Below, one piece after another: positions 43,247 through 53,186 of a stretch of 64,000 nt of DNA; positions within the stretch are counted from its first letter, which is position 1, and each line of letters starts with the position of its first letter. The stretch lies in NCBI RefSeq assembly GCF_032191775.1, contig NZ_CP132507.1:1637001-1701000 (forward strand), written 5' to 3'. The position numbers were made by a program, and so were the translations under genes. The stretch comes from Rhodoferax mekongensis (GTDB lineage Bacteria > Pseudomonadota > Gammaproteobacteria > Burkholderiales > Burkholderiaceae_C). The notes below the pieces were generated by a model, which saw nothing but the letters and a program-made list of their open reading frames with translations, had not been told where the DNA came from and made no database searches.

Positions 43247-45440
43247 CGGGGTGGTTGATCAATCGCTGCACGGTTTCACACAGCTCGTTCACATCATTGG
43301 GTTTGTAGATAAGTGCACTGGCGCCCTCCTGGAGCGCACGTTGCTCTATTTCCGGAGTGACATAGCCGGAGGCCACAGCTACTGGCAAGTCCGCACGGAT
43401 GGCTTTGGCATCCCGCAGCAGGTCCAGGCCGCTGTAGCCTGGCATGTTGTAGTCGGTGACCAGCAGGTCATAAATCTCGGGTTGGCTGCGCAGGGCGGCT
43501 TCGGCCTCCAGAGGGTCAGTAAACACCGTGACCTTGAAACCCTTGCGGGTGAGCACCCGGTTCACCAGAAATACCAGAGCCTGGTCGTCATCCACGTACA
43601 TGACGTGCCGGCCACGGCCCTCGACTTCGGTCACTGGCTCGGGCTCCAGTGCCTCTACGGGTGCGGCACCTGTGGCGGGGAAGTACAGCGTGAATACGCT
43701 GCCTTCGTTGGGGGCGCTTTGCACATCAATACCCCCCTGGTGGGTTTGCATGATGCCGTGCACCACGGCCAAGCCCAGTCCGGTGCCCTGGCCCACCTGG
43801 CGGGTGGTGAAAAAGGGCTCGAAGATGCGCTCAATAGTCTGCTGGCTCATGCCGCTGCCGGTATCGCGCACACGCAAAGTCACATAGCGGCCCGGAGGAA
43901 CGCCGATGCGGTCATTGAACGGCAGCGAGAGGGTCGTAGTACCCAGCTCAATGGTCACGGAGCCTTTGTTGTGTCCCAGCGCAAGGATGGCATTGGTGCA
44001 CAGGTTCAGCAGGGCCTGCTCGACCTGGGTCGCATCGGCCAGCACCAAGGGGCAGCCCTCGGCCACTACCAGTTTGAAATCCACGCCCGGCGGAATGGCC
44101 ACGCGCACCAGGCGCTGGGTTTCGTGGATCACTTCGGCCAGCTGGATAGGCACCCGCTTCGGTGGCTCATTGCGGCTGAAGGTCAAAATCTGGCGTACCA
44201 GATCGCGGGCGCGCCGGCCGGCTTTCTCGATTTCCACCAGGCTGACCAAGGCGGAAGAACCTGCCGGAGTGTCCTGCTTGGCCAAATCGACGTTGCCCAG
44301 AATGGCGCTCAGGATGTTGTTGAAGTCGTGTGCAATGCCGCCAGCCATGGTGCCCATGGCCTGCATTTTTTGCGATTCACGCAGCTGGGTTTCCAGCGCA
44401 ATACGTTGGGCCTCCGCCAGCTTTTTGGAGGTGAGGTCACGCGCAAAAATGGTGGTGATGGAGCCTTGCATGCCGGGCTGCCCCCGCATGGCGATGGCAT
44501 TGGGGTCATCCGCGCGGAAGGGCGTGCGGGTCCGCAGGCGGCGCTCAAGCGACACGCTGATTTCCACATAGATTTGTTTGCCGCCCAAGGTGATGGCGGT
44601 GAATTCGCCCAGCATGGCTTGCGCCGGCACGTTGCCTTCACTCAAGGCCTTTTCCACATCCGGCAAGAATTGTCCCAATCGGGCGCCGAAGGCTTGTTCC
44701 GCCGGGCATTCAAACAAGGTGGTAGCCGCCGGGTTGAACACGGTGATGAGCTGCTTGTCATCGATGCACAAAATGGCATCCAGCGACGAGTTGATGATGG
44801 CAGCCATGCGGTTTTCGCTGAGCAGCAGGTCTTCGTTGCGCTGGCGCAAGACGGCAGCACTTTCCAGCAAAGCATGGCGCTGGGTGAGCAGTGGTCCCTG
44901 GTCAATCACGGCGCAAATGAAGTGCGCCAGGTCATCGCTGGGGTTCTCGATGCGGGCAATGTGCAGGTCGCCGGTGAACGTGCCCTGTGTTCCCGACAGG
45001 AACTGCACTTCATGGACCTCGCTGGTGCCCTCCTGGCGCGCGCTGGAGAAGGCCACTGCCACCTCGTCCGTGTGTTCGGGACCTACAAATGGCAGCAGGA
45101 AGTTCAACGGAGGGTCATTCTCCAGCGGCTGGAACAAGCGCAGTGCCATGGCATTGCTCGCCAGCACCAGGCCTCCCTCGTCTACCACCATCAGGGCCAG
45201 CGGCACATTGGAGAACAGGGTGGCAAATCGTTCCGAGGCGCCTTCGGCTTCCTGTTGCGAATAGCGAAGCGCCTTGTTCTGGATTTCAAGTTCGGCTTGG
45301 TATTTGCGCAGGTCCTCAATCATCTGAGACGGCGCATAGCCGTCGATGATCATGTGTTGGCCTGCACGACCTTCCGCCCAGGGCGCGGGCACCGTCCGCA
45401 GGTTGAATTGCGGCCTGCGGTTACGGGGGAACGAAGGCAT
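43233..45440 (-). CDS. Soluble hybrid PAS-histidine kinase with C-terminal receiver
   Basis: This 735-aa protein has a coiled-coil start (MIEDLRKYQAELEIQNKALR near 40-59), two PAS domains (about 65-190 and 200-330), HisKA with phospho-acceptor His371 in GGIAHDFNN, HATPase_c (DTGSGMSQ and GTGLGLAVVHG near 545-575), and a C-terminal receiver with Asp663 in VTDYNMPGYSG. No membrane segment is seen, so it senses an internal signal. No response regulator with an output domain is adjacent. The start shares one base with the nucleotidase stop (TGATG) and the end overlaps the rluA-like gene by 14 bases. Confidence 0.92.
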   Translation of the reverse strand: MPSFPRNRRPQFNLRTVPAPWAEGRAGQHMIIDGYAPSQMIEDLRKYQAELEIQNKALRYSQQEAEGASERFATLFSNVPLALMVVDEGGLVLASNAMALRLFQPLENDPPLNFLLPFVGPEHTDEVAVAFSSARQEGTSEVHEVQFLSGTQGTFTGDLHIARIENPSDDLAHFICAVIDQGPLLTQRHALLESAAVLRQRNEDLLLSENRMAAIINSSLDAILCIDDKQLITVFNPAATTLFECPAEQAFGARLGQFLPDVEKALSEGNVPAQAMLGEFTAITLGGKQIYVEISVSLERRLRTRTPFRADDPNAIAMRGQPGMQGSITTIFARDLTSKKLAEAQRIALETQLRESQKMQAMGTMAGGIAHDFNNILSAILGNVDLAKQDTPAGSSALVSLVEIEKAGRRARDLVRQILTFSRNEPPKRVPIQLAEVIHETQRLVRVAIPPGVDFKLVVAEGCPLVLADATQVEQALLNLCTNAILALGHNKGSVTIELGTTTLSLPFNDRIGVPPGRYVTLRVRDTGSGMSQQTIERIFEPFFTTRQVGQGTGLGLAVVHGIMQTHQGGIDVQSAPNEGSVFTLYFPATGAAPVEALEPEPVTEVEGRGRHVMYVDDDQALVFLVNRVLTRKGFKVTVFTDPLEAEAALRSQPEIYDLLVTDYNMPGYSGLDLLRDAKAIRADLPVAVASGYVTPEIEQRALQEGASALIYKPNDVNELCETVQRLINHPDAQP

Positions 45441-47077
45441 CAGCGGCGAACCACTTGGTCACCCGGCTGGAAATCAGCAGCTTTCAGCGGACTGTGTGCA
45501 GCAATAAAGCCACGAAGCACGTCCGCATCCACAAAGCCGGTGTCCACGTAGCTGGGGTGCCCCACCACTTTGGGGTAACCGTCGCCGCCAGCGGCAACAA
45601 AGTTGTTGATGGCCATGCGGTACTTGCCGGCGGGGTCAATGGGTTTGCCTGCCACAGAGGCTTGCACCACCACCCCTTGGTCAATCACAAGGCGTATGCC
45701 TGCAAATTGCGGGAAGGCACCGGAGCCTGGAGTCATTTTTGCGATTACACCCAGATAGTCCATGATTTCCTTGCCGGTGAAATCCACCACAGCAATGGTG
45801 TTACCGAAGGGGTGCACGGTGACTACGTCTTTGTACGTGATCTTGCCTGCCGGCAGCGAATCGCGCACACCACCCGCGTTGACTACGGCAAAGTCCGCCT
45901 TGGTTTTCTCCATCATGGAGCGGCCAATCATCACGCCCAAAGCGGCGGGCTGGCTGCGAACCACACTGCGATCGCCTTCGAGCTTGCCATCGCTGTCACC
46001 CACTTCCATCATCAGCTTTTGTTGCCCGAATTCCTGGAATGGCTTGAGCATTTGCAGCATCTCGGGGGACTCTGCGATCTCCGGGGTGTAGGTCACCAGG
46101 CTGGTTTTGCCGTCCGCCGTTTTGACTGGCTTTTTGAGGTTAATGGGGATCAGCGCGTATTTCACCAGCTTGAACTCACCGTTCTTGTACGTGAAGTCGG
46201 CCCGGCCCACGTACTTGCCCCATTCGTGCGCTTGCACGACCCAAGTGCCGTTCTGGCGATCAGGCTTGCAGTCGCTGCCGGGCACGTACGCGCGGTCAAG
46301 TACGTTTTCAGCCTTCATGCAGGCGGGGTTCTGGGTGTGGCCACCTACGATCATGTCAATGCCTTTGACCGCGCGTGCCAGTTCCACATCGCCGGGTGCC
46401 TGGGTGCCATGGGTGCCGTTCTCGTAGTGCCCCATGTGCGTGGCAGCGATCACGACGTCGGCTTTGCCGCGCAACTCCGGAACCACCTTCGCAGCTTCAG
46501 TCTGCGCATTGCGGAATTCGATATTGCGAATGTTGTCGGGGTGCACCATCTTCTGGGTGTCTTCGGTGGTCAATCCCATCACCGCTACGCGCACTCCACC
46601 CAGGTTAAACAGCTTGTAGGGCTCAAACATGCGCTTGCCATCGCGGTAGATGTTGGCTGACAGCATCGGGAAGGTCGCCAGGTCGCGCTGCATCTGCAGC
46701 ACCACGGGGGGCTTGTCGAACTCGTGGTTTCCCACCGCCATCGCGTCATAACCCAGCAGATTCATCCCGCGGAAGTCCGGAACGGCGTCCTGCAGGTCAG
46801 ACTCGGGCACGCCGGTGTTCACGTCGCCACCATCGAGCAGCAGGCTGTAGCCGCCTGCGGCCGCCACTTCCTTGCGGATTTGATCCACCACGGTTTTGCG
46901 AGCAGCCATGCCGTATTCACCATCCCGGTTTTTCCAGAAACGGCCATGGTGGTCGTTGGTGTGGAGGATGGTGATGGCGTACTCCTTGTCCGGCTGAGGG
47001 CCCGTTGAAGGGAGGCCTGCACAGCCCGCCAACACGAGCGCGGAACAAAGGGAAATCAGTCGGAAAGAGGGGTGCAT
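45440..47077 (-). CDS. Periplasmic 5'-nucleotidase/UDP-sugar hydrolase-like lipoprotein
   Basis: This protein of about 545 aa has a lipoprotein signal (LCSALVLAGCAG; lipobox Cys near residue 19), a metallophosphatase domain with LHTNDHHGRF, DGGDVNTG, GNHEFDKP and VGGHTQN motifs, and a C-terminal 5_nucleotid_C domain (VVNAGGVRDSLPAG, then GGDGYPK). UshA-type enzymes recover nucleosides and phosphate in the periplasm. ATG 47077 is preferred because it gives a short clean signal and follows the cytochrome stop by seven bases; ATG 47101 would overlap it. Confidence 0.9.
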   Translation of the reverse strand: MHPSFRLISLCSALVLAGCAGLPSTGPQPDKEYAITILHTNDHHGRFWKNRDGEYGMAARKTVVDQIRKEVAAAGGYSLLLDGGDVNTGVPESDLQDAVPDFRGMNLLGYDAMAVGNHEFDKPPVVLQMQRDLATFPMLSANIYRDGKRMFEPYKLFNLGGVRVAVMGLTTEDTQKMVHPDNIRNIEFRNAQTEAAKVVPELRGKADVVIAATHMGHYENGTHGTQAPGDVELARAVKGIDMIVGGHTQNPACMKAENVLDRAYVPGSDCKPDRQNGTWVVQAHEWGKYVGRADFTYKNGEFKLVKYALIPINLKKPVKTADGKTSLVTYTPEIAESPEMLQMLKPFQEFGQQKLMMEVGDSDGKLEGDRSVVRSQPAALGVMIGRSMMEKTKADFAVVNAGGVRDSLPAGKITYKDVVTVHPFGNTIAVVDFTGKEIMDYLGVIAKMTPGSGAFPQFAGIRLVIDQGVVVQASVAGKPIDPAGKYRMAINNFVAAGGDGYPKVVGHPSYVDTGFVDADVLRGFIAAHSPLKAADFQPGDQVVRR

Positions 47078-47084
47078 GGTGGGC

Positions 47085-48362
47085 CTATCGGTCAGGTGCA
47101 TTGCGAATCTTGTTTATATCAAACTCAGTCACCGGCAGCGCGTGATTGCCCCAGCTATTGCGAATGAAACTGAGCACGTTGGCCATCTCCACATCATTGA
47201 GTGCAAACTGGTACGGCGGCATGCCGAAGGGTTGCGGTTTGCCGGTGGTGGATGGCCCATAGGCCCCTTTGAGCAAGATCAGGACCAGGTTGTTGGTGTT
47301 GTCCATCAATACAGCGCGGTTGCCTGCCAGGGCAGGGTAAGCGTTCTCCACCCCTTCCCCGCGTTTGCCGTGGCATTGGGCGCATTGGTTTTCGTACAGC
47401 TTTGCGCCCAAGGCGTTCTCGCGAACTGAGGCAGGCGCTGGCTTGGGGGCGGCCGCTCCTTTGCTCAGCGTTTGCAGGTACAGCGCCATGGACAGGGCAT
47501 CCCCGGGTTCCAGGTACTGGGTGCTGTTGCGTACGACATCGGCCATAGGGCCCGCCACGTAGGCTTGCTGGTGCTGCCCCCGCGTCAGCAGGGTGACAAT
47601 GTCAGCAGCGTCCCAGTTGCTGAGCCCGGCTTCCGATGGGTCATTCAAGGCGGGCGCGTACCAGCGGCCATCGGGCAAGGTGGCACCATTCCAAGCGGCG
47701 GATGTGCGCAGACCGCCCAGCCGGTTCCGTGGGGTGTGGCATTCGGCACAGTGTCCCAGGCCTTGCACCAGTTCAGAGCCCCGGCGTGCCGAAGGGGGCG
47801 CATCTACCCGGGCGATGGTTGTTGTTTCCGCTTCGCTGAAATGCAGGATGCGCCATGCAGTGAGTGCGGTCTGGGTGCCGAGTGGCCAAGGTAACTCGTG
47901 CGACTTGTTCTTCGTGTCAGCTGCAGGCAGAGTGCGCAGGTACGCAAATAGGGCATCGCTGTCGGCGCGGCTCACCCGGGTGAAGCTGGTGTACGGAAAG
48001 GCGGGGTTCAGTACGCGGCCGTGAGGTCCCACGCCCTGGTGCATGGCACGCCAGAAGTCGCCCTCGCTCCACTGCCCAATGCCGGCGGTGGGGTGGGGAG
48101 TGAGATTGCCGGGATAAACACGACCGAATGGCGTTTGCAAACCATCTCCTCCCGCATATGCCTGTCCGCCGCGCGCGGTGTGGCATTGGGCGCAATTGCC
48201 GAGGCGTGCCAGGTAAGCGCCGCGCTGCACCTGAGTGGCGTCTTGGATCGCGGGTAGAGCTTGTGGCGATGGCGTTGACTTGCGCACCGCAGGGGCCACC
48301 CATTCCGCTACCACTACAAACAACAAAGCCGCAGCGAAGAGTCCGGCAAAAATCTTTTTCAT
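47085..48362 (-). CDS. Triheme membrane-anchored cytochrome c
   Basis: This 425-aa protein starts with an uncleaved or cleaved signal helix (MKKIFAGLFAAALLFVVVAE) and has three haem sites: CAQCH near 57, CAECH near 205 and CAQCH near 340. The arrangement is that of the cytochrome c subunit of alcohol/gluconate-type dehydrogenases, which hand electrons to a terminal oxidase at the periplasmic face. No dehydrogenase subunit is next to it here. Its ATG overlaps the stop of the diheme cytochrome gene by four bases (ATGA). Confidence 0.92.
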   Translation of the reverse strand: MKKIFAGLFAAALLFVVVAEWVAPAVRKSTPSPQALPAIQDATQVQRGAYLARLGNCAQCHTARGGQAYAGGDGLQTPFGRVYPGNLTPHPTAGIGQWSEGDFWRAMHQGVGPHGRVLNPAFPYTSFTRVSRADSDALFAYLRTLPAADTKNKSHELPWPLGTQTALTAWRILHFSEAETTTIARVDAPPSARRGSELVQGLGHCAECHTPRNRLGGLRTSAAWNGATLPDGRWYAPALNDPSEAGLSNWDAADIVTLLTRGQHQQAYVAGPMADVVRNSTQYLEPGDALSMALYLQTLSKGAAAPKPAPASVRENALGAKLYENQCAQCHGKRGEGVENAYPALAGNRAVLMDNTNNLVLILLKGAYGPSTTGKPQPFGMPPYQFALNDVEMANVLSFIRNSWGNHALPVTEFDINKIRNAPDR

Positions 48363-49090
48363 GGCGCACTCCCGCATTCAGGCAGGGGGCTCAGTTGGGC
48401 GGATCGCGCTGGTCGCGCCGATACCGCCGTGCTATTGGCAGGCACGGGTTGGGACGACAACCACTGGGAGATGGCATTCACGTCTGCATCGCTCAGGCGC
48501 TTGGCGATGGTTGCCATGCAGTCAGGCGCGTGGGCTCTGCGCTGGCCGGTTTGCCAGCCGCCCAGTTGGGCGTTCAGGTAGTCGCGTGGTAAACCTAGCA
48601 AACCCGGGACACCGGGTTGTAGTCCTGTCAGGGCCTGGCCGTGGCAGGCGATACAGGCAGGTAAGCGCCGGCTTTCATCGCCCAGCAGCACCAGCGCCTT
48701 GCCGCGCGCCAGGACATCAGGGGCTACCGTGGGAGTGGCTGGCGCAGGGTAGGGCACATGCAGGCTGGCAAAGTAGTCCGCCATGGCGCGCAGGTAATCC
48801 TCGCTCAGGGGGGCAATCAGGTGCTGCATGGGGCTGTACTGGCGGCGCCCTTCCTGAAAGTTTTGCAGCTGGTTGTACAAGTAGCCGGCAGGTTTGCCCG
48901 CAATGCGTGGGTAGTAACCATCCGGCCCGGCCTTGCCTTGCTCGCCATGGCAGGCTGTGCAGGCGCGCGTCCGTTCTGCCATGCCGCCGGGCTGTGCATG
49001 TCCCGCTTCAGGCCATGCGAGTAGTACGCAACAGAAACAAAAAAGCGCAGTGATCGCACTGCGCTGGAGGAAGGTCAGGCTTGCTCGCAT
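48359..49090 (-). CDS. Diheme cytochrome c, c4-like
   Basis: This 243-aa exported protein has a signal peptide (about 1-32) and two haem sites: CTACH near 44 and CIACH near 145. The halves are related, each with a GYLYNQL or DYLNAQL type stretch, as in cytochrome c4. It carries electrons in the periplasm. It is the first gene of a cytochrome pair; the next gene overlaps by four bases. Confidence 0.9.
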   Translation of the reverse strand: MRASLTFLQRSAITALFCFCCVLLAWPEAGHAQPGGMAERTRACTACHGEQGKAGPDGYYPRIAGKPAGYLYNQLQNFQEGRRQYSPMQHLIAPLSEDYLRAMADYFASLHVPYPAPATPTVAPDVLARGKALVLLGDESRRLPACIACHGQALTGLQPGVPGLLGLPRDYLNAQLGGWQTGQRRAHAPDCMATIAKRLSDADVNAISQWLSSQPVPANSTAVSARPARSAQLSPLPECGSAP

Positions 49091-49113
49091 GGGGTGAGCT
49101 TACCCCAGCTGCC

Positions 49114-50808
49114 TTATGCGGGGCTGTCAGCCCAGACTACCCCTTTTTTCATGTGGGACCAGCGCTCAAACGATGGGCCGTAGGCGGTTTCTATGCAAGG
49201 GCGTTTGACCTTCAGCGTAGGGGTCACCATGCCGTTTTCTGCGGTCCACGTGGTGGTGACAGCAGCCAGAAAATCCAGCTTCTCGTGCGGTTCCAACTGT
49301 TGGTTGACATCATGGAGGTGCATCTCCAGCGCCCTCTCCAGTGTGTTTCTCCCTTCCAGTGTTTTGCTGAGTTCCAAGGCTTCGGGTGACAGCATGACCA
49401 AAGCAAACGGCTGGGCAAAGTTGGCGCCCGTCACCGCACACGCTTCAATGGAACTATGTGTGACCAGTTTGTCCTCAATCGGCGCAGGTGCGATGTATTT
49501 GCCCTTGCTGGTCTTGAACATGTCCTTGACCCGCCCGGTGATGCTGAGGTAGCCCTCGCGGTCCATGTGACCTTTGTCCCCGGTGCGCAGCCAGCCGTCC
49601 GGGGTGAAGGTTTCTGCGGTGAGCTCAGGTTCGCGGTAGTAGGCTTTCATCAGACCTGGACTGCGCATCTGTATCTCGCCGCTGTCGGTGTCTGTCCTGC
49701 TTTCCACGCCGTCATAGGGTTTGCCTACCGAACCGGTCTGGCGCGAGCCGGGCAAAGTGGAGTGCGACACGCCGCTGTTTTCGGTCATGCCATAGACCTC
49801 GACCAGGTCCAGACCCAGGTTGCGGTACCACTGCAGCACATCGGCGGGCATGGGGGCCGCGCCCCCTGCGGCAATGCGGCATTGGTCTAACCCTAAGCCC
49901 TTGAGAATCTTGCGTCGTACCAATGTGCTGATGACAGGCAGGCTCAACAAGGTGCGCAGCTTCCTGGCCGGTACCTTGCCCAGCACACCTTGCTGGAACT
50001 TGACCCAGAGGCGCGGTACCGAGAAAAAGATGGTGGGCCGGGCGCGCTGCAGGTCCTGCAAAAAAGTGTCCAAAGACTCGGCAAAGAATATGTGCCCGCC
50101 GTAGCGCAGAGATGCCTGCTCAATCAACATGCGCTCGGCCACATGCGCCAAAGGCAGGTACGAGATGTAGCGGTCCGCGCTGCTCATGGGGAAGCGGCGG
50201 GTGGCGCAGCTCACGCCCCAGGCCATGCTGTTGAAGGTGTGCACCACGCCCTTGGGCTTGCCGGTAGTGCCCGAGGTGTAAATGATGGTGCTGGTGTTCT
50301 CTCCTGCGGGCTCAGGGCTCGCAGCCAGGGGGCTGGTGGCGCTGACCAGCTCCAGCCACTGGTGGGCATGCATATTGGGTGCCAAGGGCAGGGCAATCAG
50401 TGGCAGCTCAGGGGGTACGCCGGTGCGCAGGTTGGCAATGTCATCCATCTTGCCCACAAACAAGGCCTTGCTCTCGCTGTGCAGCAGGATGTAGCTCAGA
50501 GACTCACCGTTGAAGGTCGGGTAGATGGGCACCGACACGTATCCCGCCATGGCAATAGCCATGTCCGCCAGAATCCAGTGCGCGCTGTTTTTGCCGATGA
50601 TGGCAACCCGGCTGCCGGCAGGCCAGCCTTGGGCCTGCAGCCACTGGGCCATGCAACGCACCTGTCTGGCGGCCTGGGCCCAGGTGATCTCCAGCACCTG
50701 CCCGCCGCTCATGGGCTGCGAGAGGTAAATTTCGTTGGGGCGCTCCCTCTCCCAGCGGTACAGGCAGGCCAGCGGCAGGTCGGCAGGTTGTACGGTGATG
50801 GGTGTCAT
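49114..50808 (-). CDS. Long-chain acyl-CoA synthetase-like AMP-forming ligase
   Basis: This 564-aa adenylate-forming enzyme has the P-loop-like TIIYTSGTTGKPKGVVH near 170, VYGMTENSG near 340, GWLRTGDKGHMDREGYLSI near 400 and GRVKDMFKTSKGKYIAP near 425. It activates a fatty or other carboxylic acid as the CoA ester at the membrane. ATG 50808 has AGGGA at good spacing; ATGs further upstream are in frame but unsupported. It lies 23 bases upstream of the cytochrome genes but may have its own promoter. Confidence 0.9.
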   Translation of the reverse strand: MTPITVQPADLPLACLYRWERERPNEIYLSQPMSGGQVLEITWAQAARQVRCMAQWLQAQGWPAGSRVAIIGKNSAHWILADMAIAMAGYVSVPIYPTFNGESLSYILLHSESKALFVGKMDDIANLRTGVPPELPLIALPLAPNMHAHQWLELVSATSPLAASPEPAGENTSTIIYTSGTTGKPKGVVHTFNSMAWGVSCATRRFPMSSADRYISYLPLAHVAERMLIEQASLRYGGHIFFAESLDTFLQDLQRARPTIFFSVPRLWVKFQQGVLGKVPARKLRTLLSLPVISTLVRRKILKGLGLDQCRIAAGGAAPMPADVLQWYRNLGLDLVEVYGMTENSGVSHSTLPGSRQTGSVGKPYDGVESRTDTDSGEIQMRSPGLMKAYYREPELTAETFTPDGWLRTGDKGHMDREGYLSITGRVKDMFKTSKGKYIAPAPIEDKLVTHSSIEACAVTGANFAQPFALVMLSPEALELSKTLEGRNTLERALEMHLHDVNQQLEPHEKLDFLAAVTTTWTAENGMVTPTLKVKRPCIETAYGPSFERWSHMKKGVVWADSPA

Positions 50809-50913
50809 GGTGGTCCCTGTGTGGTTTGAGGGCATTGTTCTTTTGGCATACAGACGGGGCAATGGTGATGACCCTAGGTGCCGCATGCCTGCGACCCCCG
50901 TGTTTGTACCGAT

Positions 50914-51231
50914 TCAGCGTGCTTGCGCGAAAGGCTGTTCGATCAGCAGATCCGATTGGGCAATGGCCACGCAGGGAAGGAACCAGCCCTCGTCCTTTTC
51001 ATCGGCACTGAGGCCCGGCCAGTCAATCCGGTAACGCACCTTGCCCGATACCAGCCGGCACATGCATTCGCGGCAGGTGCCATTGCGGCAGGAGCTTGGC
51101 AACTCCACTCCCGCGCGAAGACCCGACTCCAGCACACTGTCCACCCCATTGCTTGCAAAATGCAAACCGTCCGGCAGCACGGATACGTGATGCTTTACGG
51201 CAGGTAAATCGGAACTATGTGGGATGGTCAT
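50914..51231 (-). CDS. Plant-type [2Fe-2S] ferredoxin
   Basis: This small protein of about 105 aa carries the cluster signature SCRNGTCRECMC near 47-58 with the fourth cysteine in FLPCVAIAQSDL near 85. The WFLPC context is that of ferredoxin domains found with oxygenase reductases. It transfers electrons in the cytoplasm; its partner is not in the window. ATG 51231 is chosen; a longer frame to 51303 adds a Ser/Cys-rich leader without clear meaning. Confidence 0.88.
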   Translation of the reverse strand: MTIPHSSDLPAVKHHVSVLPDGLHFASNGVDSVLESGLRAGVELPSSCRNGTCRECMCRLVSGKVRYRIDWPGLSADEKDEGWFLPCVAIAQSDLLIEQPFAQAR

Positions 51232-51344
51232 CCGGTGGGTAGTCGGGCACTCAAAGCCCTGAAAAATGGCAGCGCAAGAGACCTTTGTCGAATGCTGCGA
51301 CAATCACGCTCTTTTTTTCAATTTTGCTTGAGTTTGCGTTAGAC

Positions 51345-51872
51345 ATGTCCAGTACGACTACTTTCAAGGTTCGCCCCGCTACATTACGTGATGCCAAAGC
51401 CATCGCTGAGCTCCACAATTCTTCTGTTCGCGAAGCCTTCAAAAGCATGCTGGCCGATACACCGGTTCCCGTGACCCCCTTGGACAAGCGCCAGGCTTAC
51501 TGGCGCGAAGCGATCGAGTACGCTGAGCCCCAGGTTCAGGTGGCTATGGACGAGGACAAGATTGTTGGTTTCGTTGGGTTTGACCGTTCCCGTGACAAAG
51601 GCACCCCACCCACCATGGGCGAGATTTGGGCCATTTACGTGGCCTCCAGCCACTGGGACAAGGGTGTGGGCCTGGCCCTCTGGGATGCGGCCCGCGAAGG
51701 TTTGATGGAAGAAGGTTGCTCCAACGTGAGCATCTGGCTGCCGATTGCCAACGAGCGCGCCATGCGTTTTCACGAGCTCGCCGGTTTCAAGCGCGAAATG
51801 AACACGGCCAAGACGGTGCAGATCGGTGCCGTCAAGATTGAGGAAATGCGCCTCAAGCGTCCCCTGAACTAA
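51345..51872 (+). CDS. GNAT-family N-acetyltransferase
   Basis: This 175-aa protein has the GNAT fold: KVRPATLRDAKAIAELHNSS at the start, VAMDEDKIVGFVGFD on strand 4, IWAIYVASSHWDKGVGLALW as the acetyl-CoA binding motif A (near 90-110), and IWLPIANERAMRFHELAGFK as motif B. Substrate unknown. ATG 51345 starts the aligned protein; the upstream frame reads into a low-complexity leader. Confidence 0.9.
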   Translation: MSSTTTFKVRPATLRDAKAIAELHNSSVREAFKSMLADTPVPVTPLDKRQAYWREAIEYAEPQVQVAMDEDKIVGFVGFDRSRDKGTPPTMGEIWAIYVASSHWDKGVGLALWDAAREGLMEEGCSNVSIWLPIANERAMRFHELAGFKREMNTAKTVQIGAVKIEEMRLKRPLN

Positions 51873-51898
51873 GGGACGCACGTCCGAAGCGCCCGGCC

Positions 51899-53017
51899 TT
51901 ACAGGCGCTTCACCACCACGCTACCGATGGAGTAGCCTGCTCCGAACGAGCAGATCACTCCCACCTCACCCGCTGCAATGTCAGCGTGGTGGCGGTGGAA
52001 AGAGATGATGGAGCCCGCCGACGCCGTGTTGGCGAATTCGTCCAGAATCACCGGCGCATCGTCCACCGTAGCGTCCCGCCCCAAGAGTTTTTTGGCAATC
52101 AGCTGGTTCATGCCCAGGTTGGCCTGGTGCAACCAGAAACGTCGCACCTGCTGCGGCGTGAGGTCCAGAGATTTCAGGTGCTGCTCGATGTGCTCGGCCG
52201 CCATGGGACACACCTCTTTGAACACTTTGCGGCCCTCCTGGCGGAAGAGCTGATCACGGTCGTCCGGGTCACGGTCCTCCGAGCGCGACATGAAGCCGTT
52301 GTTGTTGCGGATGTTGTTGCTGAAAGTGCTTAGCAGCTTGGTGCCAAGCACCTCAAAGCTGCCGGCGGGTGCCAGGTCCAGGCGCTCCACCAGAATGGCC
52401 GTGCACACATCGCCGAAGATGAAGTGGCAGTCGCGGTCTATCCAGGCTTGGTGGGCGGATGTGATCTCGGGGTTCACCACCAGCACCGCGCGGGCGCTGC
52501 CGCAGCGCACGGCGTTCACCGCTTGCTCCAGCGCAAAGGTGGCGGAAGAGCAGGCCACGTTCATGTCAAAACCGTAGCCCTGCACACCCAATGCCGTCTG
52601 AATCTCGATGGCCATGGCCGGGTAGGGGCGCTGCATGTTGGCGCTGGCGCAAATCACACCGTCCACATCGGCTGCGGTTTTGCCGGCAGCGGTGAGTGCG
52701 TCCTGGCAGGCCTTGACCGCAATTTCGGCCATCAGCGAAATCTCGGTGTCAGGCCGGGGTGTGAAGTGCGGGCGCATGCGCTCAGGGTCCAGCACACCGG
52801 TTTTTTCCATCACATAGCGGCGCTGGATGCCGGAGGCCTTTTCAATGAACTCCACGCTGGAGTCCGTGAGTGCTACCCGGGTGCCCGCAGCAATCTCGTC
52901 AGCGTGGCGGGCGTTCTGCAAGGCCGCATAGGCGTTGTACGAGGCCACCAATTCCGCATTGGTAATGACCTCGGGCGGGGTGAAGATTCCGGTGCTGCTG
53001 ATGGCGACGCGATGCAT
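51899..53017 (-). CDS. 3-oxoacyl-ACP synthase III-like (FabH/KAS III)
   Basis: This 372-aa thiolase-fold enzyme has the KAS III triad: the nucleophile Cys in NVACSSATFALEQ near 180, His in RRFWLHQANLGMNQL near 290 and Asn in DEFANTASAGS near 328. It is longer than FabH (about 317 aa) owing to an N-terminal insert around residues 30-60. It condenses acyl-CoA with malonyl-ACP or a related donor. The genes on both sides face away, so its substrate cannot be read from context. Confidence 0.9.
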   Translation of the reverse strand: MHRVAISSTGIFTPPEVITNAELVASYNAYAALQNARHADEIAAGTRVALTDSSVEFIEKASGIQRRYVMEKTGVLDPERMRPHFTPRPDTEISLMAEIAVKACQDALTAAGKTAADVDGVICASANMQRPYPAMAIEIQTALGVQGYGFDMNVACSSATFALEQAVNAVRCGSARAVLVVNPEITSAHQAWIDRDCHFIFGDVCTAILVERLDLAPAGSFEVLGTKLLSTFSNNIRNNNGFMSRSEDRDPDDRDQLFRQEGRKVFKEVCPMAAEHIEQHLKSLDLTPQQVRRFWLHQANLGMNQLIAKKLLGRDATVDDAPVILDEFANTASAGSIISFHRHHADIAAGEVGVICSFGAGYSIGSVVVKRL

Positions 53018-53186
53018 AAATGTCTTCTCGGGCTGGGTTGGTTTGGGCCAGGCTAACGGGCCGTGCCGGTGGATTATCTGTTCAAGCGGTGGCAGTCGCG
53101 GGGGTTACAAGGCCGACAGTTGGCGTCACCTCTTCGCGGTACGCTGCGCCATGGCGCGCGTGCCACGACCCATACAGGAGACCCCT

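Noticed and set aside
43251..45551. 766-codon antisense frame opposite the hybrid histidine kinase
   Set aside because: Composition typical of an antisense shadow; the minus-strand kinase has all catalytic motifs.
51887..51910. Hairpin AAGCGCC/GGCGCTT after the GNAT gene
   Set aside because: Short seven-bp stem with a long loop and no T-run; it overlaps the end of the FabH-like gene, so it is probably not a terminator.
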